Assembly (NCBI GenBank): GCA_964017065.1
Contig: OZ024788.1
Coordinates: forward strand, 13,565,030-13,629,029
Direction: 5' to 3'
From: Haliclona indistincta
Taxonomy: Eukaryota; Porifera; Demospongiae; Haplosclerida; Chalinidae
DNA length: 64,000 nt
Of the stretch, positions 1-15,868 are shown piece by piece. The translations under genes were made by a program, and so were the position numbers. Each line of letters opens with the position of its first letter. Positions within the stretch are counted from its first letter, which is position 1. Under the pieces are notes generated by a model. That model saw only the letters and a program-made list of their open reading frames with translations. It was not told where the DNA came from and searched no databases.

Positions 1-1268
1 AATGCCTTCGCTAGCTGTTACTCAAGTTATTGTAACTTTTTATCAGAACATTTCTACATCATGAGGCTAGTACCATCTTATAGCTCATGAAACTGGCTTT
101 CACATGAAATGTTGTAAGGCTTCAATTTCCAAATTTATTTATTAATTAACAGGTCGTTAAACTTTGACCTACGATATCTCAAAAAAGGCCACCTGAATTT
201 TTTTGTTGTGACTGCATAATCATGCCACGCTATTGGTCTACCATTTGCCAGAGTTTAGTCTTGGGGCCATCACGGGCTACAGAAATATGTCTAACGAGCT
301 ATGAATAATCGGCTAGTAACAACCAATAATCATGGTAAAACAAACATACGAGTGTACAGTTAGTAATAAAACAGTTCATTTGTGACTAAAATATTACCAA
401 AACTTATTATTAGATGTTTTGTAACATTCATTTTAAAATTAAATAGAAAATCCGTAGAAAATTAACCCCTTTAGTGCTAACTTGATGATGCATTCTGATT
501 AACTTCTCATTGTTTTGGAGAGCCATGAATTGCTTAAATATAGGACTGTAATGAACTCTAGTTACTGCTATGGCCATGAGTGTGCCAGCAATGAACATTA
601 AAACATATTTAGTAAAAATTATCATGAACTAGAGTGAGTGCAAATGAGCCTGAGCAAGAACATTTTGTGAACCTGTCTGACCAGTACAATCATCTAGCAG
701 AATCAAACTAGAGTTCATTACAGTACTATAGTTAAGCAATTCATGGCTCTCCAAAACAATGAGAAGTTAATCAGAATGCATCATCAAGTAAGCACTAAAG
801 GAGTTAATTTTCTACGGATTTTCTATTTAATTTTAAAATGAATGTTACAAAACATCTAATAATAAGTTTTGGTAATATTTTAGTCACAAATGAACTGTTT
901 TATTACTAACTGTACACTCGTACGTTTGTTTTACCATGATTATTGGTTGTTACTAGCCGATTATTCATAGCTCGTTAGACATATTTCTGTAGCCCGTGAT
1001 GGCCCCAAGACTAAACACTGGCAAATGGTAGACCAATAGTGTGGCATGATTATGCAGTCACAACAAAAAAATTCAGGCGGCCTTTTTTGAGATATCGTAG
1101 GTCAAAGTTTAACGACCTGTTAATTAATAAATAAATTTGGAAATTGAAGCCTTACAACATTTCATGTGAAAGCCAGTTTCATGAGCTATAAGATGGTACT
1201 AGCCTCATGATGTAGAAATGTTCTGATAAAAAGTTACAATGACTTGAGTAATAGCTAGTGAAGGCATT
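1..1268. repeat. Long foldback (inverted-repeat) element
   Basis: The left arm (about 1-562) is the near-perfect reverse complement of the right arm (about 706-1268), around an unpaired centre of about 140 bp. The outermost bases, aatgccttcgctagc on the left and gctagtgaaggcatt on the right, are almost exact complements; small differences (tacgag/tacgtt, cttgat/cttgagt) show slight divergence. The left end coincides with the window edge, so the element may extend further. No transposase frame is seen; the 65-codon frame at 428-625 lies in the arm and is not credible. It is a foldback or MITE-like element by structure only. Confidence 0.85.
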
Positions 1269-1594
1269 TTCGTTAAAAAGTCCGATAATCAATTGGCTAT
1301 ATCTCAGAAGCCATTCATCATAGATCACTTTTCTTTCATGACAGTAATAACCTTACTCTACCCAACATGTGTACCAAGTTTAGTGCAATTCTGAAACTTG
1401 AACTTTCAAAGTCTGGTGATTTGATATGGAATGACCCATAATGCAAGAATAGGGAAATAATACCCACCAGACTCGTGTCTACTCACAGGTACAGTGGAAT
1501 TGCCGTGTCACATGAACGGCAACCTCTCTAATACAGACAGACGGACAGACACACAGACAGACAGACGGACAGACAGACAGACAGGAGTACTCAC
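1269..1594. other. Non-coding, with CAGA microsatellite
   Basis: AT-rich sequence with a (CAGA/CGGA)n tract at about 1530-1585. It lies downstream of the last recognisable Apollo exon. I looked here for the exon encoding the rest of the beta-CASP domain and did not find it. Confidence 0.5.
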
Positions 1595-2574
1595 TCTAGA
1601 GCGGAACAGGCAAGCTGGATGACAGTATGTGTTATCAATATAGACCACGTCAGGTGACACTTGGAGCTTTGGATGATTCAACATATCTCTACTCAACCTG
1701 AGCATGTGACAGTCATGTGATACACATGTGACGTACACGTGATACACACCTGAAGTCACCTGTGTACAGTATTCTACCAAAGTATCCCTCGAAGTAGAAC
1801 ATGGCTGACCCCGGGCAGTGGTTGGCATCTATGGCGGTCACAGTAACAGTGACAGGCTGGTCATTAGGATGATGGGTGTGGAACAGCTTAGGCTCATTGT
1901 ATTCTAAGATACACTGAAGGAGAGAGGGAGGGAGAGAAGGGAGGGGAGGAGGGAGAGGAGGAGGGAGGGAGGGAGGAGGGAGAGATGGGAGGAGAGAGGG
2001 AGGGGAGGAGGGAGGGAGAGATGGAGGGAGAGAGAGATAGAGGGAGATATGGAGATAGGGAGGGAGAGATGGAGATATAGGGAGGGAGGGAGAAGGACGG
2101 GGGAGAGATGGAGAGAAGGAAGGAGTGAGTGAATGGAGGGAGGAGTGAGGGATGGAGTGAGAGAAGTGAGGAAGAGAATGGGTGGAGTGAGTGAGGGATG
2201 GATGGAGTAAGAGTGAGGGAACAAAGGAGTGTGTAGATGAGGGAGAGGGGATAAGTTAGTGGAGTAAGGGATGGGGTGTGGTGGTGCACTCACAAATCTA
2301 TCAAAGTCCAGGTCAAACTTGACCATGGCTAGTCTCGCTGTGGTGTATGTGCAGTGGATGGTGTGCCGCCATGAGCTGTTCAGACCTACAGTGTGGTCTA
2401 CAGAAAGAAAGGAATCCGATTGATAGATACTCGAGGGCGCCCTGATGCATATATGCATAGCTTACCAGCGTGCATGTGAGTGAGGAAGTATTGACAACAT
2501 GGCGGCAGATTACAGGCCTCCCAGTAGTCTACTATCAGCAGTGTATCTGGTATCCTAGTACCGGCAGCGCTCAT
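1595..2574 (-). CDS. DCLRE1B: DNA cross-link repair 1B / Apollo-like nuclease, 5' part
   Basis: Four exons join in phase: 2574-2466, 2397-2294, 1913-1750 and 1697-1595. The product starts MSAAGTRIP (an in-frame Met lies 5 codons upstream, at 2589) and reads into LTHMHADHTVGL, the metallo-beta-lactamase HxHxDH motif made by the exon 1-2 junction. Exon 3 gives [18 protein letters not shown] and TGDFR, motifs 3 and 4 of the SNM1/Pso2 fold; exon 4 gives [18 protein letters not shown]. Apollo is a 5' exonuclease acting at telomeres and interstrand cross-links (family knowledge). The beta-CASP half is absent: it is either left of the window, beyond the foldback element, or lost. Exon 3 has a second copy inside XYLB at 9441-9618. 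Confidence 0.85.
1921..2262. repeat. Purine-rich GGGA/GAGA tract in Apollo intron 2
   Basis: About 340 bp of GGGAGA-type low-complexity sequence on the plus strand, pyrimidine-rich in the sense of the gene. The open frames over it (Ser/Pro/Leu-only proteins) are artefacts. A similar CCCT tract precedes the exon copy at 9441. Confidence 0.9.
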
Positions 2575-2725
2575 CTTCTTGCTGTTCATGTTTATACGTT
2601 ACATCTTCCCGCCCAAAACAATAGTAGGCGCGGTCATTCTGTCCGTAAAATACTCCGTATATTATTACCATAAAGTAATCTACAAAAAATTGAACAGTAC
2701 ACACAAAATGAAGTTAATGAGTTTG

Positions 2726-4890
2726 TCAGAGATGAAAGAGGTTCTGTTCAGCTGGTTTGCAGATCCACGGCGTCCCAATGACCTCAGAATAATGAGTGTA
2801 CAGCTTATCCTTAGCTGTGCAATGGCTGCTGGCTAGCTTCTTCACCTCGCCATAGTTCATCTTCTCTCTCACATTGTCAGCCTGTGCTGGCTCTACCTGG
2901 GGCTCAGCACCAGCCTTCTTTCCCCGTCGTAGTGCAGGGCTCCTTGTCGTCTTGGGGGGCTGTTTGTCAAGTAGCACTTGACCAGCCGCCATCTTAAGCT
3001 CATCACTAGCCAGGGAGTCCCAGAGGGAGAGAAAGCGCTGGAAGAGGTGTGACTTGCAGAGACAAGATGGTGTGCTGTCCTCTAGCTTGCCGGTGCGTCC
3101 ATTGAGCTTTTCCGGCTCCTTATCGCCCCACGTCCAGTTCACACTGAGGTTAGAGGACTTGGTGATGCGTGGGTGAGGCGTCGTGGTGCCCAGGAGGAGC
3201 GGAAGGTTGACTATGTAGGAATCAGGAAGATCTGTGATGGTGCTCACTCTTTGATAGAGTGCTCGGTGGGTGTGGTCCTGACGAAACAGCCGACCCACTA
3301 TAACGGACTTGAGGTACACCGGGTGTAGCAGCAATGAAAGGAGAGAGCCTTGTACACCCAGGACATTCCAACGTGCTATCTTGTCGCTGCACGACATAGT
3401 CACTAGTCTCTGCCCGGACAAGATACCGTCCCATGTCTGTACCTCCTTGGTACCTAGCACTGTGCCCTCTCCCTCCTCGATCTTGACTCGACCCATTCCT
3501 CGCGAGGTTCGGTTAGGATGCTGGTCGGGCTCGTCACTATCATTGGGTGAGAACACTCGAGCATCACCACACGGAGCAGTGCTGATGTAGAGATGGAAAG
3601 AGACGCCTGCTCGTAGCTTATACCGACTATCAGTAGCACTCTTCTCAAATATCGAGTTTTCTTCTTGACCGCGGAAACACAGGTCTAGCTGATTGTACAA
3701 AAACCGCAGCAACGATCGTCGAGCCAGTACTTCAGCATGACAGTCATTCACCGCAAGGCCACTCTCGCTAATGTTCTCACCCTTGATGCACTTGCAGCCT
3801 GTTCCTATAGCAACCACCTCTCCGCCCACCTCACTAGACACCATGCCTGTACCACTACTTCCTCTCATCATAACTATCGCTGATAGAACCTTACGAACAC
3901 CGTCGGGCACACCCAGCACTGCAGAGAGCTCTGCGTACTTCTCCTCGCTCAGTTTAGCGACTCGATCAGCTACCATCTGGTTTGGTTGAGGTGTGGTACC
4001 ATCATCAGACGGCATGGCTCCTTCAGCAACTGAGCTCACGGTATGCAGATTATCGAGGTAATGGAGTGCGTTAGAAGCGGCTTCTGTCTTAGCTGCCTTC
4101 TTGTTGGACGCACGACCTTTGAACTCCCAACCTCTGACCTTTACCGAGGCCTCGAACACCGGTTGATGAGGAGCGGGGCCCAGGTTGTCGCTCATGAAGA
4201 ACATGGCGCCCGAGTATCGCTCGGTGAGTTGTGAGACCGGGTGCTTAGTAGAGATACTGAAGGCTCCTGATGGAGGAGGATCTAGTTTAGGACGCTTGGC
4301 GGCACTAGGCCCATCTCCATTGCTCTCGCCTTCCTCACCTGAGAGAGAGAGAGAGAGCATGGTGGACGGCTACCATAGGCTGCATACCTTGAAACGGCAG
4401 TTGGTCCACCACTTCATATCGCTCTCCTCCCTCACTTGGGTAACATATGGTGGAAGACGGCTCTGTTGCAAATGGATAAAACGCTTCCCCTCCTTCTCCA
4501 GATTGGTCCTCTACAATCCGACCTGTGTGGAAATACAGATCACCTCAACACAGCACGTGCGCACAGCTACTGAGCACGTGTAGTGAACCTGTATCACAGA
4601 TAGCACTGCAGGCGGCTAGCTATGTTAGCCTCACCCGGTATATGCTCTTCTCCTGTCCCTAGACCGAGCTGCAGCTTGTAGAGTGAGTTGAGCGCGTTCT
4701 GCGCCGCTGCTTGCTTGGCTAACTTCTTGGATTTTCCAACTCCCGTGTATTCCACGCCCAGCACGACAACGCCATACACGAACTCCTTAGCATGTGGAGG
4801 GCCTGTCTCTGACTTGAGGTCATATTGACATCCTTGATGGTACGAGTTCAGCACCATACAAGCGCTACTGCCTCTTCCCATAGCCGCCAT
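2726..4890 (-). CDS. ADAR: Adenosine deaminase acting on RNA (ADAR2-like)
   Basis: Three exons, 4890-4635, 4522-4388 and 4338-2726, join in phase 1 with GT-AG sites and give 667 residues. The product deaminates adenosine to inosine in double-stranded RNA. A first dsRBD lies at about residues 12-72 (exon 1). A second spans about 160-225, ending [19 protein letters not shown]. The adenosine-deaminase domain follows, with the zinc/catalytic motif CHAEVLARR (His near 330, Glu two residues on), PCGDAR (Cys near 386) and [10 protein letters not shown] (Cys near 446). Two dsRBDs without a Z-DNA-binding domain fit the ADAR2 type. The 1.6 kb last exon is unusual among intron-dense neighbours. The stop is about 150 bp upstream of the Apollo start, and the start is 132 bp from the CCT5 stop, all on the same strand. 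Confidence 0.93.
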
Positions 4891-5022
4891 CTTGAAACGT
4901 GTCTGCTATGAATATTAAACGGATCATTAAACTACTATTTTTTTTGTACAAACGCAAGAACATGTGATGCAACCCCGCCCACGAGGGGGCGGGGCACAGT
5001 CGGTAATGTGGTGGTGAAGGTG

Positions 5023-8000
5023 TTATTCAGTCGCCTCTCCCGGGGATCTGATGTCGTCTATCTTGAGTATCATCCTGACCAGCTGTGTAGCGAGACTGAT
5101 CTGCTGCTTCTTGCCGATCAGAGTCTCAATCACGTTCTGTGCCTTCATATCTGAAGACGAGAGGCAGTAATAATGAGTTATGATAGAGCTGTGTAAATCA
5201 TTAACCCTTATAAGATATAGGACAATGCTTCACCACCCAAGCATGCAACACAAGAATGCTGAGCCATATGAATGGTAAATGTACCATGTACCGTGAATAG
5301 CCTTTTATGGAGTATCTAAGGCTCAGACGACTTCCAAGAACGATAATCTTTAGGCAAAATTCACATGGGAGCTACAGCTGGGAATACCTCTTTCATATAG
5401 AACATAGCATTTTTTGGGCAATTGGTCACTAGTCACAAGACACCACAAAATGACAAAAGTATTCAAGACTGCTTAGAACTAGCAAAAGTACACAATCTAT
5501 AGCTTTCCAACAGACAATAGTTCCATGCATCTGTTGATTCCACTAACCATTAGTTCCTGTCCTGTTGCAGTCCACTCCTAGTGAGGGGCATCCCTCCGCC
5601 AGCTGTTGGCTCTTCACTCCAGCCACCGTTTGTATCGGGTGCAACCCGGAGTTCTCAGCGAGTGCCATCGGAATAGCTTCCATGGCATCTGCAAACGCCC
5701 TCATAGCATACTGCTCGAGAGTAGAGATCTGAGAGGGAGAGAGAGAGGGAGAGAGAGGGAGGGAGAGGGAGAGAGAGGGAGAGAGAGGGAGGGAGAGAGG
5801 GGAGTCTCTTGTCATTTTTCTCAAGCATGTACCGACCTTGTCTGCTTCTTTAGCTACTGCAAGAGAGCATGCGATATCAGCTGCTCCTCCTCCATATACT
5901 ATCCTGTTGTCCTTCACCAAGTTACGAATAACACAGAGAGCATCATGGATACTGCGCTTAGCCTCATCAACAATCTGAAGAGAAACACATCGATTAATGA
6001 TAGACTGAGTGACATCTAGCTGCCCACAGAGGGTCACTGGTAGAGCCAGGACACCTGTGCACTAAGCAGTGTCTAGCTGCCTCACTGAGGGTCACTGGTA
6101 GAGCCAGGACACCTGTACACCAAGCAGTGTCTAGCTGCCTCACAGAGGGTCACTCACCATTTTATTGCCTCCTCTGATGAAGATGGTAACTGCTCTCGTA
6201 TTATGACAGTCCTCAATGAACAACATACGATCCTACAGCACACAACACACATGCAGCAATGGGCAGCCATTACTGTGTCATACCACTGTCACATGATCGC
6301 CATGGCTCCTGGTTCCTATGGCAACCTCTCTGATCACTCCGGCCTTGCCTAGCTTTTCAGCAGTGAGCTCTGAGAACCGAGGAACAATACGAGCACCAGT
6401 TGCTATAGCGATGAGCTGGGAGAGAGAAGACAAAAAATTTCCAGCAGACAGAAAGAAAAGCATGAAAATGCCGAAAGATACCACTCACTTCAATATCTGG
6501 TCCCCCAGCATGGCGTACTGATGGCAGCCCGTTGGTTAGTAACAGGTGATTAGCCTCGTCATCAAAGCCCCATTGGTTGATAACCAGGTTAGCACCAGTT
6601 GCCTTCACCTGGAGGTGTGGTCAATATGATGGGCGTGATCAGTGGGTGTGGTCAGTACCTGTTGTACAATCTCAATGAACTTCTCTTTCTCATAATCTCT
6701 CATCTTTCTGAAGTCATCAGCTGAGGTCACTAACAGGTCATGCTTGGTCTTAGGCTTCGGTAGCTCGAATGGACACGTCAGTATAGCAACACGCGCATCC
6801 TTCACCACCTGGAGCAGTGAAGAATAGTAATACTCTAAAGACGGCATCTTTCAATACTAAACTTTGCATAAAATGAATCAACAAAAATTCAATAGTATTA
6901 TGCTCATTCAACTTACGATACTAAATTTACCAAGTGAAATTTTTGCTGTAAAAATACCGACTCTACAGTATCACAGTTGTTAGCCCATTGCAGACAAACT
7001 CTCAGAATTAATTTTAAGTCATTGCTAGACTGTCATAATGGGTTGCGGGCACAAACCATGAAAGTTTACTTGAAATTACGATGAATAAATCTTAAATTTT
7101 GACATACATTTTACAAACAGAAAGGCAAATATTTCAACCAGTGTTCAGAGCAGCACATGGTCGTATACCTTGGTCATTTGTGGATGGCTCATCTCCTTGT
7201 CTATCACTACACCCTTGACCAACATGGTGTCCTCTAGCTTGCCGCCTTCCTTGCCCTCTACCTTGATTAGCTCAAAGTCAACATCACGTCTGTCCAGATC
7301 AGCTACAGACAGCACAGCGTCCACAGCTATCTCGGCCATCTTCTCATGACAACGATTAATACTAGACAATGAAGAAACTATCATAAAAATAATACATTTT
7401 TGCGTTTTCGTCAAGATGACCAAACTTTCAAAATTTTATGGGCAAAATTTGATATAAAATGAGATAATTTTGATATAATTTTTTGCACTTTGAGGGCACC
7501 CACAAAATTTTCATAGGCACGATTTTCTACACTAGCGGTATTCTACTTGTGATCACACGAAATTTCAAACTAAGCCAAAAAGCAATACATTGGTACTTGT
7601 GCCCACCTATCAGGGTAACGCCCACATGACAGAGCAATACCATAGTTACAGTGGGAGTGGTTTAATCTAGCACAGCGTCTGGCCGCAGTATCAACCCAGT
7701 GAACACCACGGAATCCTAGCCATGCATACAGTGTGACGCACATACATGTTCGGCAACGTACATACATTTTAGAGCTGAGTGTGGTCATAGCCGTCCTGAT
7801 GAGAGGCTGTGTGTCGTCCTTGCTGACTGGGTACTCCTCACTGATCTCATCCAGCCTCTTGAGAGCTACCTTAGCCGCCATATCATAGCCGTCAGCTATT
7901 CTAATAGGATGAATACCGCGATCAAGGAGCTGCTCAGCCTGCTCTAGCAGAGCACCAGCCATTACTAGAGAGAAGGAGAGAGAGCTGTCATTTACTAGCA

Positions 8001-8752
8001 GGAAACAGTCCAGGCAATGGTATGGGACGTGGTATGGGATTGGTTCAGTCTGTACATTCTATACACATGTACTTCACTATAGTATACACAACCAGTTGAA
8101 AGGAAATGCAAGGCATCCCTCTTTGACCCTCAGCAAGCACGACAACTCCTCAACTAAAGTCACATACGGTAAATTTAGCACAGGAAAAACTTTCTTTTCA
8201 GTTTGCAGTCAAGCATAATATCATATGCCTAGCACAAACCAGCAGTACCATAATGCACCGGACTCCCGTGGAATGCAGTAGAGATACTATTCTCTCTCAC
8301 GGTCTCACCAACTACAGATGTGGTCCCATCTCCGATCTCATCGTCCTGTGACTTGGCGAGCTCTACCAGTAGCTTAGCAATCTGATGCTCCACGTCCATG
8401 TGGCTCAATATGGTAGCTCCATCATTAGTAATAGTGACGTCACCATCTGGTCCTACCATCATCTTGTCCATACCTACCGGGTACTACTGATAACCATGGT
8501 AACCGATAGTGCTCGGTGCTCACCGTTGGGGCCTAGTGATGTCTTTAGTGTATTAGAGAGTGACCGAGCTGCCAGTATATGAGACTGAGCGAGAAAAAGA
8601 GTCCATCTCACACCACTCATGCTTCTGATAGCTACCTAACACACCTTGTGGGCCTGGATTCCATGGAGTCTCTTTTTACTGCTCTGGTCTTTGATGATGA
8701 TAAAGGGACGACCGAACTCATCGAAGGCTAGCGTGGGCTGTTGTCCGTCCAT
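5023..8752 (-). CDS. CCT5: T-complex protein 1 subunit epsilon (CCT5), 12 exons
   Basis: Exons 8752-8645, 8584-8524, 8473-8309, 7964-7766, 7361-7169, 6808-6659, 6608-6489, 6415-6284, 6232-6158, 5974-5837, 5728-5548 and 5150-5023 all join in phase. They encode 549 residues, close to the roughly 541 usual for this subunit. It is one of eight subunits of the cytosolic TRiC/CCT chaperonin that folds actin and tubulin. Diagnostic pieces are [17 protein letters not shown] at the start, TSLGPNGMDKMMV, the ATP-site motifs NDGATIL and [60 protein letters not shown] and the end [19 protein letters not shown]. The donor of exon 8 is uncertain (6284 or 6293; both keep frame). It looks intact. Confidence 0.95.
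5730..5800. repeat. GAGAGG low-complexity tract in CCT5 intron 10
   Basis: Purine-rich simple repeat that serves as the pyrimidine tract of the CCT5 exon 11 acceptor on the minus strand. Confidence 0.8.
6015..6152. repeat. 58-bp tandem repeat in CCT5 intron 9
   Basis: The string tctagctgcc recurs at 6015, 6072 and 6130. The intervening block (ggtcactggtagagccagg...) is nearly identical in each copy, giving about 2.4 tandem copies that end at the exon 9 donor. Confidence 0.8.
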
Positions 8753-8890
8753 GGCTGATGCTGTAGCGACCTCGTGTGTACTGCCGTTAGCACATGCGCA
8801 CTTCTCATCAAGCTCCGCCCCATTCAGCCCCGCCTACTATTGATCAGCGAGGGTCGAGGGGCGTGCGGTCTGTGCAGATCTCGTTTCACA
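8753..8890. promoter_or_regulatory. Head-to-head promoter region of CCT5 and XYLB
   Basis: Only 138 bp separate the CCT5 start codon (minus, 8752) from the XYLB start codon (plus, 8891), so both 5' UTRs and promoters must overlap here. No clear TATA box is seen. The role is inferred from gene layout. Confidence 0.55.
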
Positions 8891-12368
<3,478 letters not shown>

Positions 12369-13008
12369 GAGAGAGAGAGACTGGACACAATACGTACTTT
12401 GTAGTGTACTACTAGAAATAACATTTTACATACTCATTTATTGTTGTAAATTCTAAGGCATGTGGATGGGGAAATAATGTTGCTCTGAATCATGTGGTCC
12501 TCTCCTATTCCAGTCCAGCATACCACAGTAGCAGTATCTCATGTGCTGCCGTGGTATGATGGACCTCAACTATTAACAAAATGGTGTTTCAGCCTGTAAT
12601 CAAGTGGCGGGATCAAGGATCTTGGGAAGATCGAGAGAGCTAGAGGATCAAGGATGAGAAGATTATTGATTGCAGTCCCCTTCCTGTACCAAACTGTTTC
12701 ATCATTATGGTATAGCTATACTAATTCCCATTCTAGTGTGGTCCTTCTTGCAGTGCAGGGAACATTGCTCCCTATTTATACTGTCCACTATCAATGATAG
12801 CTACATGTACCGCCCGGCACTGTCTGGTTCTCATGATATTGCAACTTGACCAACTTTAGCAATGTTACAGCAGATGAACAGAGTCTATTATAGTTAAACC
12901 AAATGGAACCCAATCATGTGGTGTCTCACTTCAGCATAATACACGAGACTGCACTGAGTTCAAGATAAATCATGAGGGACTAACATAGAACTGCAGTATT
13001 GTGTTTAA
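12369..13008. other. XYLB 3' flank, part of a dispersed duplication
   Basis: No gene is seen here. The sequence (for example ccagcataccacagtagcag, and the stretch around cagtgcagggaacattgctcc) recurs at about 15972-16370, 21081-21480, 34340-34850 (inverted) and 38640-39110 (inverted). The duplicated unit therefore carried the XYLB end together with its downstream DNA. Confidence 0.75.
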
Positions 13009-13599
13009 CCCTTTAACCCCTAATGTCGCCTTTTGGCGACATACATACTTCAGACACCATAACTTTACCAAAAAGTGTTAAAATATCCCAAAATTAAGCC
13101 AAATTGAAGAATACAAATAACCGCAAAAAATTGACCGGTTTTCGGCGCGCCCCCTGCGCTAAACGTTATGGCGACGGCATTTCTATGGCTTCAGTGCAAA
13201 ATCCACAACATTTTAGGAAAAACAAAATGGCTGCCATGAAAATTGGGACATTTTATGGCTTCAGGGTGCTCGGAAACACATTTTTGGACATTCTCTATGA
13301 TCTGGGCTACATTTTGCACTCACCAAAACCACTGCTATTTGTGTGTACTTTTCAGCAGCCAGCCCCAAAGTACTAACTTTGAGCAAAATTTGACGAGGTC
13401 GTTGCACTTTATCGGCTTCACTTTCGAAGTGGGAGGGGCATATTGACCGACTTGAGTGTGAGCAATTGCGGCTACTCACTGGGGTAAAAGGACGCAAATT
13501 TGAGACCAGTAGCTCAAAAGACACACGAGATATTCACGAGAGAAGTGGTCAGCATTTACGAGGTTAAAATTTCAGCTGGATAATTTAGTAATTAAAGGG
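13009..13599. mobile_element. piggyBac-like non-autonomous element, copy 1
   Basis: The 591-bp element is bounded by TTAA on both sides and has termini CCCTTTAA... / ...TTAAAGGG, the hallmark of piggyBac-type insertion at TTAA. A reverse-complement copy lies at 24241-24803. It has no transposase frame. Open frames of about 90 codons occur on both strands but differ between copies. Confidence 0.75.
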
Positions 13600-14099
13600 T
13601 TAAACAATTGGAGCCTGTTCGTGATTGAACATTGATTGTATTAGTAGTTGTTTGTTGCTGTGTTCTGCACGGCCTTATGTGTCTAGAGTTGTAATCAGAG
13701 TGTCTGTTTAATTTGTAATTCATTGTTCCTAGCTCTATTTAAATGTGTGTATTCTGCTAATAAGACAGTCTTTGAATCCTGACCTAATTCTGTCAAAACA
13801 CTACATGCAGCAAGCCTGTAATACTCAGTGTAACATCGTATGGGTGGTTTGAATGGACACAATGATGATACTTTTTATTAGTAGTGATTATAAGTTAGCA
13901 CAGCATCACCACCTGAGAGAGCTGTATACAAGAAACAAGGTTCGTGAATACAAGGCGTCTTTTGTGCTCAAACACTTCACAAACAAACATAAAGCTCAAC
14001 ACAAAAAAATCCACGCAACAAGTGGTCGGGTGGAGCTAATTATTGCTGAACACACGTACACGCGTTGTTTGGGTGTGGCTCGTTCACAGGGAATTCACA
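13600..14099. other. Intergenic, nothing recognised
   Basis: AT-rich spacer upstream of the first TRAF gene. An 84-codon frame at 13853-14107 overlaps the TRAF start and has no recognisable domain. Confidence 0.4.
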
Positions 14100-15396
14100 A
14101 TGGCTGAATCTTGTGCTCCTCTTCCAGATGCTGGATACGAGAATGAGTTCGTGGACTCTATTCCAGACGTTCTCTCCTGTCCCGTATGCCTCCTCCCGTT
14201 CCGGGACCCTCACCTCGTCAGCTGCTGCGGTGCAAAGTTCTGTGAACCGTGCATTGGTCGAGTGAAGACTGCCGGTCAGCCATGCCCGCTGTGTAAACAG
14301 GAGTTCGTCTCGCTGCTGGACCGAGGAGATCAGCGTAAGGTAGTGTGATCCACTGCAATGAGTCAGTGTGTCACTCATCATCACAGGTACTAAACCTTAA
14401 GGTCCGCTGCTCCAGACACAATGATGGTTGCCAGTGGGTGGGTCAGCTACGCCATGTGGTCCCTCATGAGAGAGAGGAGTGTGGGTGGGCAGTGGTGGAG
14501 TGCAGCTACCAGTGTGGTGCTCACCTCCCTCGCAGACTGATGGATGAACATCAGCATGACGAGTGCCCACAGCGACCAATGGATGTTAAGTTTGAAAATT
14601 TTGTGAAGAGAATGGAAGAAAGGCATGAGAGAGACATGAAGAGAATTGAGCAACAGCATGAAAAAGAGATTAAGAAGATGGAGACTAGACTATTGACAGA
14701 GAAAGAACGACACGAGAAAGAGATGGCTGAGCTGAAGGTAATTACCTCTAATACGTAGCACACACTATGTTGTGACCACACCTCCTCAGGATGAGTATAC
14801 CAGCAAACTAGCAGAGACACTGGAGAGAGTGAGGAAGATAGAGGAGGAGACCATTCCACAAATGAGAGGTGATATTGCTTTACAACTACTATAATAGTGT
14901 TTTCTTAATAATTATAGGTCATCCTGTTCCCTCCATTGAGTTCATCATGACCCAGTACTCCACACACAAGAAGGATGATGATCGGTGGTATAGTCCACCA
15001 TTCTATACTGGACCAGGAGGATACAAGATGTGTCTCAAAGTTATTTCTAATGGTGTTGATACTGGTGCTGGCACTCATATGGCAGTGGGTCTGTGTCTCA
15101 TGAGAGGAGAATATGATAGTAAACTGGTGTGGCCATTTAAAGGAGACATCACTATACAACTAGTGAACCACATCACAGATGACCATCTTGAGAGGATTGT
15201 GCCCTTCGATGATGACTCAGTTGCTAAAGAGTCATCAGGCAGAGTGACATCAGGTGACAGAGCTACTATAGGAATGGGCTATCAGGATTTCATCTCTCAT
15301 ACTGATGTGGAGTCCTCCTCAAGCACCAGACGATACATTGACAATAACTCTCTAACATTTAGAATAACTAAAGTAGAAGTGTACTCTGTACAATAG
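14100..15396 (+). CDS. TRAF: TRAF-like protein A (RING, zf-TRAF, coiled coil, MATH)
   Basis: Exons 14100-14339, 14387-14737, 14790-14868 and 14918-15396 join in phase, giving 382 residues. Exon 1 encodes a RING (CPVC ... CCGAKFCEPC ... CPLC), exon 2 a TRAF-type zinc finger (CSRHNDGCQWVG ... HEREECGWAVVECSYQCG ... HLPRRLMDEHQHDECPQR) and a charged coiled coil. Exon 3 continues the coil (DEYTSKLAETLERVRKIEEE). Exon 4 is a MATH/TRAF-C domain (PPFYTGPGGYKMCLKV, LMRGEYDSKLVWPFKGDI, TFRITKVEVYSVQ). TRAFs link receptors to NF-kB/JNK signalling, often as ubiquitin ligases. The RING has Ala where the usual zinc-binding His stands (CGAKFC). It looks intact and is the best template for the cluster. Confidence 0.93.
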
Positions 15397-15565
15397 ATGT
15401 ATGTATAGGCACTCACTCACTCACTGACAACAAAATTGTCATTATGATTAACTGTCATTATGATAAAAATTTAATTTTGAGGTGGGCGGAGCCACGTAGG
15501 CATACACGTACATACAGTAGTCTGTTCGTTTGTGCATAGTGTGTGTGTGTGCGTGCATAGATTTA

Positions 15566-15868
15566 AAGAAATTAAAAAGATTTCTATCGAAATCAAAAGG
15601 ATGTAGGGTTGTGAAATCTACCACTGGTCCACAATGCAAACTAACAAGGAAAAAGCATGGAATGGTAACACGATTGACTTGCTAACAGACCATAGATCCC
15701 TACATCATGATCAGTGGCTGCTGTGGTTGGCCATAGCTAGTTCAGCTATTTGCTGTTGACTGACACCTGATGTGCATTCAGTTTGTGACATCTTACGTAC
15801 AGCCACTGATGTACGTAGGGATCTATGGTCTGTTAGCAAGTCAATCGTGTTGCCATTCCATGCTTTTC
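15566..15868. repeat. Long-arm inverted-repeat element, copy 1, right end cut
   Basis: The left arm starts at aaagatttctatcgaaatc (15579) and the right arm returns as gggatctatggtctgttag. The right arm breaks off at gcttttcccc and is fused to a copy of XYLB exon 18. The complete element is at 45550-45933; a left-arm fragment is at 61192-61325. Confidence 0.75.

Noticed and set aside
1894..2458. 131- and 184-codon frames on the minus strand
   Set aside because: Only the Apollo exon 2 part is real; the Ser/Pro/Leu stretch is the purine-rich intron tract.
14065..14859. Several frames overlapping the TRAF exons on other frames or strands
   Set aside because: They recur in every TRAF copy as shadows of the RING and zf-TRAF exons.
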